Source: Planctomycetaceae bacterium UBA4655
GTDB lineage: Bacteria; Planctomycetota; Planctomycetia; Pirellulales; UBA1268
Direction of reading: 5' to 3'
NCBI GenBank assembly: GCA_002405515.1
Contig: DHLZ01000042.1
Location: 1 to 6,790, forward strand
Length of the DNA: 6,790 nucleotides
Shown: positions 1-6,700 of the stretch, in pieces
Position numbering within the stretch: position 1 is the stretch's first letter
Layout of the letters: the number at the start of each line of letters is the position of its first letter
The notes under the pieces: generated by a model
Told to the model about the DNA's origin: nothing
What the model saw: only the letters and a program-made list of their open reading frames with translations
Database searches by the model: none
Position numbers and translations under genes: made by a program

Positions 1-1
1 C

Positions 2-655
2 GACCGCGTCTATGCCTGGGGCCATCCCGACGGGCTGGAGGCGGGCCGCAGCCTGCAGGCCAGGGACGACATGATCCGCCACATCCACCATGCCAAGGCG
101 ATCGGTGCGACCGTGATGCGGGTGGTCGGCAGCAGTTTCAGTTTCGTGCGCGAGCCGCACGAGCCGCAGCTCCGCATCCTCGGTGAATGGTTCAAGGAGG
201 CCGTGCGGGTGGCTGCCGGCGAGGGCGTCTCGCTGGCCGTCGAAAACCACATCGACTACGACGCCGATGAGATCCTGCGTCTGATCGCCGAGGTCGATTC
301 GCCGTTCTTCGGCGTCAATCTCGACACCGCCAACTTCCTGCGGGTCCAGGACGACCCGGTCGAAGCGACCGCGAAGCTCGCCCCGCACGTGCTCGCCACC
401 CACGTCAAGGACATCGCGCCCGTGAAGGGCCGCAGCGTTCGTGCCTGGAACTACTTCGCCTGCGTGGCCGCCGGCGAGGGTCTCGTCGAAATCGACAAGA
501 TCGTGGCCATCCTCACCCGCACGGGCTACCGCGGGTTGCTCGCCTTCGAGGTGGACATGCCGGCCCCGCAGTGGCTCGGCCGCGAGGACGAGATGGTGGA
601 GCGGAGCATCGCGTATCTGAAGCGGCTGGCGGCCGCGGAGTCGGTCCATGCCTGA
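2..655 (+). CDS. Sugar phosphate isomerase/epimerase (xylose isomerase-like TIM barrel), 5'-truncated by the window
   Basis: This is the C-terminal 217 residues of a xylose-isomerase-like TIM-barrel protein. The frame is open from base 2, so the start lies outside the window; the first internal ATG (71) falls mid-domain and is not the start. Proteins of this family are cytosolic metal enzymes that isomerise, epimerise or dehydrate sugars, inositols and keto-sugars. The expected metal ligands are visible, numbered from the first visible codon: E81 in VENH, D108 in NLDTANF, H134 in THVKD and E183 in AFEVDMP. All sit on successive C-terminal barrel strands in the usual order. The stop overlaps the start of the next gene by 8 bases, indicating an operon with a Gfo/Idh/MocA dehydrogenase, a very common pairing in sugar and inositol catabolism. 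About a quarter of a typical 270-290-residue protein is missing. Family assignment is secure; the substrate is unknown. Confidence 0.92.
   Translation, partial: DRVYAWGHPDGLEAGRSLQARDDMIRHIHHAKAIGATVMRVVGSSFSFVREPHEPQLRILGEWFKEAVRVAAGEGVSLAVENHIDYDADEILRLIAEVDSPFFGVNLDTANFLRVQDDPVEATAKLAPHVLATHVKDIAPVKGRSVRAWNYFACVAAGEGLVEIDKIVAILTRTGYRGLLAFEVDMPAPQWLGREDEMVERSIAYLKRLAAAESVHA
637..640 (+). promoter_or_regulatory. Ribosome binding site for the Gfo/Idh/MocA gene
   Basis: GGAG lies 7 bases upstream of the ATG at 648, inside the last codons of the isomerase gene. It supports that start and fits coupled translation of the two overlapping genes. Confidence 0.6.
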
Positions 656-1847
656 TGTCTCACCGCTGCGGATCGGCATCGCCGGCACGAGCTTCATGGG
701 CCGGGCGCACTCCAACGCCTGGCTGCAGGCCCCGCGGTTCTTCGACCTGCCGCGAACGATCGAGCTGCGGGCGGCCTGCGGCCGCGACCGCACCGCGGCG
801 GAGGATTTCGCCCGCCGCTGGGGCTGGCAGAGCGTGGAGACCGACTGGCGGGCGCTCGTGGCCCGCGACGACGTCGACGTGATCGACGTCTGCGTGCCGC
901 AGGCGCTGCATGCGCCGGTCGCGATCGCGGCGGCCCGGGCGGGGAAGCATGTCTTTTGCGAGAAGCCCCTGGCGCTCAACCGCGCCGACGCGGAGGCGAT
1001 GCTCGCGGCCGTGCAGCAGGCGGGCGTGCGGCATGTCGTGAATCACAACTACCGCCGCGTCCCGGCCATCCAGCTGGCGAAGCGACTGATCGACGAGGGC
1101 CGGATCGGCCGGATCTTCCACTGGCGGGCGACGTATCAGCAGGACTGGATCATCGACCCCGAGTTCCCGCTCACCTGGCACCTGCAGCGGGAGCACGCCG
1201 GCTCCGGCCCGCACGGCGACCTCAACTCGCACAGCATCGACCTGGCCCACTTCCTCGTGGGGAGGATCGAGACCGTCTCCTGCCTGACCGCGCGGTTCAT
1301 CGGCGAGCGGCCGCTGCCGGGCGCCGGAGCAGCCACCTTCTCCGCCGGCACCGGAACGGCCACCGCGGCCCGCGGCGCGGTGACCGTGGAAGACGCCGCG
1401 CTCCTGCACGTGCAGTTCGCCGACGGCGCGGTCGGCTCCTTCGAGGCCACCCGCTTCGCCGCCGGCCGCAAGAATCGCAACCGCTTCGAGATCTACGGCA
1501 GCGAGGGCAGCCTGGCCTTCGACCTGGAGCGGATGAACGAGCTGGAGTTCTACTCGCGGAGCGATCCAGAGCATGCCCGCGGTTTCCGCACGATCCTCGT
1601 CACCGAGGCCTGCCATCCGTACATCGGGCGGTGGTGGCCACCGGGACACACGATCGGCTACGAGCACACGTTCGTCCATGCCGTCGCCGACTTCGTCACC
1701 GCCGTCCACACGGGCGCGGCCGTCCATCCCGATTTCTCCGACGGCCTGCGGGTGATCGCCGTCCTCGAGGCGGCCCTCGAGTCGGCGGCCAGCGGCCGAC
1801 GGATCACGGTTCCCCCCGTCCATTCCCCTTCAGGAGGCTCGACATGA
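648..1847 (+). CDS. Gfo/Idh/MocA family NAD(P)-dependent oxidoreductase
   Basis: This is a complete 399-residue cytosolic dehydrogenase of the glucose-fructose oxidoreductase / inositol dehydrogenase / MocA family. Such enzymes oxidise or reduce a hydroxyl of a sugar, inositol or related compound with NAD(P). The N-terminal Rossmann fold (about 7-130) carries the nucleotide loop GIAGTSFMGRAH at 10-21. Family hallmarks follow: FCEKPLAL (103-110) with K106, HNYRRVPA (133-140), and the catalytic D191-x-x-x-H195 in GDLNSHSIDLAHF. The C-terminal half (about 140-390) is the alpha/beta substrate domain, including FEATRFAAGRKNRNRFEIYG (265-284), typical of the subgroup whose N-terminus reads FMGRAHSNAW. 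The second glycine of the classical GxGxxG is Ser15. An Ala/Thr/Gly-rich stretch at about 225-247 looks like a surface loop. The ATG at 648 has a GGAG site and places the first beta strand correctly. Its stop overlaps the oxygenase start. Family is certain; substrate unknown, with an inositol- or sugar-like compound most likely. Confidence 0.95.
   Translation: MPDVSPLRIGIAGTSFMGRAHSNAWLQAPRFFDLPRTIELRAACGRDRTAAEDFARRWGWQSVETDWRALVARDDVDVIDVCVPQALHAPVAIAAARAGKHVFCEKPLALNRADAEAMLAAVQQAGVRHVVNHNYRRVPAIQLAKRLIDEGRIGRIFHWRATYQQDWIIDPEFPLTWHLQREHAGSGPHGDLNSHSIDLAHFLVGRIETVSCLTARFIGERPLPGAGAATFSAGTGTATAARGAVTVEDAALLHVQFADGAVGSFEATRFAAGRKNRNRFEIYGSEGSLAFDLERMNELEFYSRSDPEHARGFRTILVTEACHPYIGRWWPPGHTIGYEHTFVHAVADFVTAVHTGAAVHPDFSDGLRVIAVLEAALESAASGRRITVPPVHSPSGGST
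1832..1837 (+). promoter_or_regulatory. Strong Shine-Dalgarno site for the PhyH-family gene
   Basis: A perfect AGGAGG lies 6 bases before the ATG at 1844. It fixes the oxygenase start against a long upstream in-frame extension (to 956) that only shadows the dehydrogenase gene. It is the strongest ribosome binding site in the window and could raise expression of the third gene beyond simple coupling. Confidence 0.85.
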
Positions 1848-2728
1848 CCCCGAGACAGGAGCAGTTCGCCCGCGATGGATTCGTGCTCGAGCGGGTGCTC
1901 ACCGACGCCGAGGTCGAGGACTTCCGCCGCCTGATGGCCGAATTGCTCGACCCGACCACACGGACGGCCGCGAACGAGGTGGCCTGCTCGTCGATGCAGC
2001 ACCTCGGCGATCCGCTCGAGTCGTTCGGAACCCGCGCGAAGCAGTACTACATCCACATGCTCGGCACCCCCCGGGCCACGTCGATCCTGCACGCCTACCA
2101 CATCCCTGCCATGCTCGAGATCGTGGAAGAGCTGCTCGGGCCGCACCCGATCATCAACAACGCGTCGATCTTCGCGACGAACCCGGGCGTCACCTACAAC
2201 CTCGGCTGGCACCGCGACGTGATCCAGATTCCGCCGGACGAAATCCGCGACGAGCTGTTTTCGCCGGCCTGGCCGCACAACAGCGTGCAGATCAACCTGC
2301 CGCTCTACGAGGAGCAGAGCCTGTGGGTGGTGCCCGGCAGCCACCGGCGGCCCAACACCCCGGCGGAGGATGCGGCATTCGCCGGATCGAAGCACTACGC
2401 TCCCGTCGACGCGGCGATGCCGGGCGGGATCCCCGTGAAGATTCCCGCCGGCCACGCCCTGCTCTACAACAACAACCTCATCCATCGCGGCTACAACGCC
2501 GGCATGGAGACCCCGCGGCGGACGCTGCACATGGGGTACCACAGCGCCGCGCGGAAGCCGACCTGGCATTTCTACCTGCTGCCGCTGGCGCCGATTTCCG
2601 ACCCTGCCTACCAGGCCCGCCTGCAGCCCCGGATCAGGGGTATGGTCGAGGAATACATCGCCCTGCGGCACCGCTACCCGCGGATGGAAGACACCTGGCA
2701 GCCTGGCTGGCCGGGGCCGGCGGCGTAG
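1844..2728 (+). CDS. Phytanoyl-CoA dioxygenase (PhyH) family Fe(II)/2-oxoglutarate-dependent oxygenase
   Basis: This is a complete 294-residue cytosolic oxygenase. The family couples oxidative decarboxylation of 2-oxoglutarate to hydroxylation (sometimes cleavage) of a small molecule at a non-haem Fe(II). The double-stranded beta-helix triad is visible: H123-R-D125 (in GWHRD) and H214 (in LIHRGYN). R225 or R226, 11-12 residues after the distal His, is placed to bind the 2-oxoglutarate carboxylate. WVVPGSHRRPN (about 164-174) is the usual strand and loop before the distal His. The N-terminus (EQFARDGFVLERVLTDAEVEDFR) is the standard PhyH opening. The start overlaps the dehydrogenase stop as ATGA and has a strong Shine-Dalgarno site, so it is the third cistron of the operon. 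Bacterial PhyH proteins rarely act on phytanoyl-CoA; the substrate is probably a metabolite of the same pathway as its neighbours (inference). All catalytic residues are present, so it should be active. Confidence 0.94.
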   Translation: MTPRQEQFARDGFVLERVLTDAEVEDFRRLMAELLDPTTRTAANEVACSSMQHLGDPLESFGTRAKQYYIHMLGTPRATSILHAYHIPAMLEIVEELLGPHPIINNASIFATNPGVTYNLGWHRDVIQIPPDEIRDELFSPAWPHNSVQINLPLYEEQSLWVVPGSHRRPNTPAEDAAFAGSKHYAPVDAAMPGGIPVKIPAGHALLYNNNLIHRGYNAGMETPRRTLHMGYHSAARKPTWHFYLLPLAPISDPAYQARLQPRIRGMVEEYIALRHRYPRMEDTWQPGWPGPAA

Positions 2729-2760
2729 CGATCGTGGGAGCGGTCTCGCCCGGCGGGCCG

Positions 2761-3579
2761 TCAGCGTTTCGGCGGCCCCCCGCGTTTCGACGGCCCCCCG
2801 CGTTTCGGCGGCAACCAGTGTCTCGGCGGCAACTCGGGGGCTGCCCCGCCGCTCTGCTGCTTGCGGTACTCGCCCGGCGACAGGCCGTACTCGCGGCGGA
2901 ACTCGCGGACGAAGTGGCTCTGGTCGCAAAAGCCGTGGGCCGCGCTGATGGCGGCGAGCGGGCGGCGGGTGGTCGTCAGCTCGCGGCAGGCCAGCCGCAG
3001 ACGCAGCCGCCGCAGGAACTGCTGCGGCGTCGCCTGCATGTGCCGGCGAAACATCCGTTCGAAGGCCCGCACGGAGCGGCCGGCGATCCGCGCCAGCTCG
3101 GCGTTGGCAAGCGGCGCGGCGAAGTTTTTCCGCATGTGGACGAGCACCAGGCCGAGGGCCGCGTCGGCGTCGCCCGCATGCACGGCGTCGGCATCGACCA
3201 CCCGCGTCATCCCCAGCGTGCCCACGATCCTGCCGCGGGCGTCACTCAGCGGCCTCTTCGTGGTCAGCGACCAGACGGCGGTGCGGTCGAAGCGGCCCAC
3301 GAGCTCGATCCGGCCGTCGACCGTCTCGCCTTCCAGCGCCCGTTCGTCGTCGAGCCGGTACTGATCGGCGAGGTGATGCGGCGAGAGGTCGTAATCGGTG
3401 CGTCCGACGACCTGCTCCGCCCGCTCGAGGGCGTAGTTCAGCAGGAAGCCGCGGTTCACCCAGGCATAGCGGCCCTGCCGATCCTTGATCCAGCACTGCA
3501 CGGCCTCGATCTGGTCGAGCAGGCCGGCCAGGCCGGCCGCCAGCGGTTCGAGGGGCTGCAGGTCGCGAGCGCCGTCCAT
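2761..3579 (-). CDS. PAS-domain AraC-family transcriptional regulator
   Basis: This is a 272-residue one-component DNA-binding regulator. Residues about 15-128 form a PAS domain (WIKDRQGRYAWVN, then VVGRTDYDLSP), which would sense a small ligand or redox signal in the cytosol. Residues about 140-240 form the AraC double helix-turn-helix. The first HTH lies around ELARIAGRSVRAFERMFRRH (161-180), the second around ISAAHGFCDQSHFVREFRRE (211-230), followed by the family signature YGLSPGEYRK (231-240). The ATG at 3579 was chosen because it precedes the PAS domain by the usual distance; a GTG at 3645 would add 22 Pro/Gly-rich residues with no domain. Neither has a good ribosome site. The C-terminus extends about 30 residues past the HTH and ends in a Lys/Arg/Pro/Gly repeat. 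It is convergent with the upstream operon and divergent from the exported dehydrogenase-like gene. A local regulatory role is plausible but not shown. Confidence 0.93.
   Translation of the reverse strand: MDGARDLQPLEPLAAGLAGLLDQIEAVQCWIKDRQGRYAWVNRGFLLNYALERAEQVVGRTDYDLSPHHLADQYRLDDERALEGETVDGRIELVGRFDRTAVWSLTTKRPLSDARGRIVGTLGMTRVVDADAVHAGDADAALGLVLVHMRKNFAAPLANAELARIAGRSVRAFERMFRRHMQATPQQFLRRLRLRLACRELTTTRRPLAAISAAHGFCDQSHFVREFRREYGLSPGEYRKQQSGGAAPELPPRHWLPPKRGGPSKRGGPPKR
2764..2835 (-). repeat. 18-base tandem repeat encoding the regulator's C-terminal KRGGPP tail
   Basis: Four head-to-tail 18-base units are visible on the + strand at 2764-2781, 2782-2799, 2800-2817 and 2818-2835. The first two differ at one base (g to a at 2790), the third ends differently, and the fourth is degenerate. 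Read on the - strand they encode six-residue steps: a degenerate LPPRHW, then LPPKRG, GPSKRG and GPPKR before the stop. The period is a multiple of three, so copy-number change would lengthen or shorten the tail without breaking the frame. Confidence 0.85.
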
Positions 3580-3773
3580 GCGAGTGAGTCCGGGGGGCGG
3601 TGCGTGATCACCCGAAAGTATCCCGCGCCAGGGCGGCCGCTGCACGCCGGTCTGATTCCAGCCAACGCCGCTCGCGGTGTCGCGCCCCCCCCGGGGATGC
3701 TAAAGTGCTGGTTGAAAACAGAGACGTCGCGTGTCTCGGGCGGTGAATCGAATCCGACTCTCGGAACTGCATC
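3580..3773. promoter_or_regulatory. Divergent intergenic region with candidate promoter elements
   Basis: These 194 bases separate the divergent starts of the PAS-AraC regulator (-) and the exported propeller/cytochrome gene (+), so both promoters should lie here. On the + strand TGC-TAAAGT at 3698-3706 resembles an extended -10 element (4 of 6 matches to TATAAT). TTGAAA at 3712-3717 matches a -35 box at 5 of 6 but has no -10 at proper spacing. On the - strand GATACT (complement of 3616-3621) is a weak -10 candidate for the regulator. An eight-C run followed by GGGG is at 3685-3696. GTGATCAC at 3604-3611 is a perfect but short palindrome. No promoter is certain, since planctomycete consensus elements are poorly defined. 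Confidence 0.45.
3721..3737. repeat. Inverted repeat GAGAC-N7-GTCTC upstream of the exported gene
   Basis: Perfect 5-base arms (3721-3725 and 3733-3737) flank 7 bases, and a G-T pair could extend the stem in RNA. It lies 36 bases before the start codon and just downstream of the promoter-like elements. It could be a transcription-factor operator or a 5' leader hairpin. Arms this short occur often by chance, so support is weak. Confidence 0.3.
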
Positions 3774-6700
3774 ATGAAGACGGTTTTCCTGGCCCGCATG
3801 GCCTGCCTCCTCGGCCTGTGCGTGATCGGCTTCACCGGCCCCACGCATGCGGACGAGAAGCCTCTTCCGGAAGAGGTCCGCAAGCCTGAGTCGACCATTC
3901 GCCCCCCGCCGGCCGGCCTGAAGGGCATGGTCGATGCGGGAAAAAACGATCCCGATCTCGCGGGTTACAAGGTGCCCGCAGGGGTCCGGGTCGAGATCGC
4001 CGCCCGCGAGCCCGACGTCATCAATCCCTTGGCCATGCGGTTCGAGGCGGATGGCTCTCTGCTCTGGATCCGCTGGGTGGGCAGTGCGAGAAACGCCCCG
4101 GAAACAATCACGTATCGCGACGGAACCACGCGGACGATGATCCGGTGGATGAGCTCCACGCCCGATCCGCTCGCCGTCCTGCGTGACACGAACGGCGATG
4201 GCCGGTGGGACCGGTCGGAAACGCTGATGGACGACCTCTTCATGCCGCCCTCGCTGCTCCGCGTGGGCGAGTGGCTCTACTTCACTACCCGCGGCAGCGT
4301 CATCCGTCGCAAGCGGAGCATGCCACAAGGGCCCTTCGACGTGCAGGAGCGGCTCGTGCAGGGCTTGGCCGCATGGCACCAACACCAGACGTCGGGATTG
4401 TCCCGCTCGCTCGACAACTGGATCTACGTGACCTGCGGCGACGAGGACAGCCACGCCGAGGGGGCGGATGGCACGCGGATCGACCTCTTCCGCAATGGTG
4501 GCGTCTGGCAGATGCGGCCCGACGGCACGCGGCTCGGCCTGTTCGCCAACGGGTTTCGCAATCCGTATCGCGACGTGATCTTCGACGACTTCGGCAACAT
4601 GTTTCACATCGACAACGACAACGAGGACGGCTCGAAGTTCCAGGGCTGTCGGCTGCTCCACATCCAGGAGGAGGCCGATTACGGATGGCGACTCCTGGAT
4701 GGTGTCCATTGTTGCACCCCCGATCATCACCGGGGCAGCGTTTCGGGAGAGAAGGCGGGGCGGATGCCATGCCTCGTCAAGACGGGGCGTGGCGGCCCCG
4801 CCGGACTGGCCCGCTACGACAGCGACCGCTTTCCCGCGTTCTTCCAAGGGCTTCTCCTCTACCCGGACTCGTTCCAGAAAAACGTGCGGGCCTACAAGGT
4901 CGTTCGTCAGGGGGCGACGTTCGCCGTGGTCGAGCAGTTCACGCTCCTCGACGGCAAGGTCGACGGTCTCTTCCAGCCGGTCCAGGCGGTCGTGGGGCCC
5001 GATGGCGCCATCTACGTCGCCGACCTGCGGACGCGAGGGGGTTCGCACGCCGAAGGCAAGGAGGGCCGCATCCTCCGCCTGAGCTGGTCGGGAACCGAGG
5101 AGCATCCGGCCATGCCGCTCGCGCCGCTCGATCGCTGGGCGAAGCGTGCCATGGGCACGGACGACGAACTCGTGGCTTCCCTAGAGCAGCCCGAACACGA
5201 GTGGCGACTGCTCGCGCTCGACGCGCTCGAGCGGCGTGGCGATGCGGCACGGCCGCGGCTGATCGCCCTGGCCTTGGACGCCAAGGCGGAGCCCCGAGCC
5301 CGCAGCGCGGCGATGAGCGGGGCGGGTCGGCTCTGGAACGACGCGGTCGAGGATGCCATGGTGGGATTGCTCGGGGATGGCCACCTCGAACTGCGGCGGC
5401 TGGCCGCCGAGCTGCTGGGACGCAACGCCGGGGGCGGTCGTGTCCGGGAAACGTCGCTGGCCGCACTGACACGGGTGCTGACCGAGGATCGTGAACCCGC
5501 CGTGCGGCGTGCGGCGGCCTTGTCGCTCGGCCGCCTGGCCTCCCTCCTCCCCGAGGAGCATGCCGACCGCCGCGCGGCCGCACGGATCCTGTGGACGAAC
5601 TACCGTGCGAGCGACGGGAGCGACCAATTTCTGCACGATGGCATGCTGCGGTCGCTGGAACGCCTGGGCGGAGCGGGCCTCGCCCCGATCGGCGAACTGG
5701 CGCGGTCGACCCAGTCCGACGATCGGGCCTTCGCCGTCGGGGCTCTGGAGGCCCTGCGGACCCGGGCGGGAGCCGAGCTCGTGGCCGCGGCCCTCCGGGA
5801 CGACGACGGATGGACTCCCGAGCAGGCCCGGCGGCTGCTCGCCGCATTCCGCGGGTTTCAACTGGAACCTCCGCTCGATCCCACACCCGTGGGAACCTGG
5901 CTCGAAAAGCATCCTCGAGCCCCGGTCGAGGTCCAGGTGGAGGCGCTCGTGACGCTCGGCCTGATGGCGACCGCCGATTCCGCGCGGGTCGTGCCCGTGT
6001 TGCTGCGGATCCTGGAGCATCCTGAATCGTCGCTGCGGCGGGCGGCGATCCAGGCGATCAAGGACCAGCGGATCCTCGCGGCCGCCCGGCCGCTGGCGGA
6101 CGCCCTGCGGAGCTCCGGCAAAGACGCCGCGGAACGTCTCGACATCGTCGCCGCCTTGGCGGCCCTGCAGCCTGGCGGGCGGTTCGCCCAGTTCCGGAGC
6201 GATCCAGGTGTTCGCGGAGTCGTCGCGGAACTCTTCGAGCTCTATCCTCGCGAGACCGACGCGAAGGTGCGGAATGACCTGCTCGGCTTGCTGGGTCAGC
6301 TCGATTTCAAGCGGGCCAAGCCCTTGGCCGAGGAGTCCCTGGCGAGCAAGGATCCGGCCACGCAGGCGGCCGCCCTGCAGGTGCTCTCCGCCGACCCCGA
6401 GAGCGTTCGGCAGGTGGCCGGGCAGTTCCTGGAAGGGAAGCTTCCCGAGCAGCTCCTGCCGCAGGTGACCGCCGCCCTGGAGCGGCATCTCGCCGGTGAC
6501 AAGACGGGGGAGATTGCGAAGCTTCGCGAACGCATCCTCGCGGACGCCCTGGTCGTAAAGAGCGAAGCGGATCTCAACAGGCTCGCGGCGCTCGTGGAGA
6601 CGCAGGGGAATGCCGACCGCGGCCGGGCCGTGTTCCTCGATCAGCGTCGCTCCCACTGCATGAAGTGCCACGGCCTGGAGGGCAAGGGAGGCAAGATCGG

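Noticed and set aside
956..1843. Upstream in-frame extension of the oxygenase to a 590-residue protein
   Set aside because: The added part is Arg/Pro/Gly-rich without domains and overlaps the well-supported dehydrogenase in another frame. AGGAGG and the PhyH N-terminus fix the start at 1844.
2729..2760. Possible terminator between the convergent genes
   Set aside because: The best inverted repeat (GCCCG-G-CGGGC, 2748-2758) leaves a one-base loop, or only 3 base pairs with a usable loop, and no T-run follows on either strand.
1658..2929. 423-residue antisense open frame
   Set aside because: Arg/Val/Pro-rich shadow of the oxygenase gene caused by high third-position GC; no recognisable domain, and both overlapped genes are convincing.
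3604..3611. GTGATCAC palindrome as a regulator operator
   Set aside because: Eight bases with no flanking symmetry and no second copy; not enough to call a site.
3580..3645. GTG start at 3645 for the regulator, adding 22 residues
   Set aside because: The extension is Pro/Gly-rich without a domain or ribosome site; the ATG at 3579 fits the usual family N-terminus.
2323..3777. 484-residue + strand open frame across the regulator
   Set aside because: It crosses the oxygenase end and is antisense to the PAS-AraC gene; composition is that of a shadow frame.
3456..5105. 549-residue antisense open frame
   Set aside because: It is opposite the signal peptide and propeller of the exported protein, whose motifs are clear; no domain in the antisense product.
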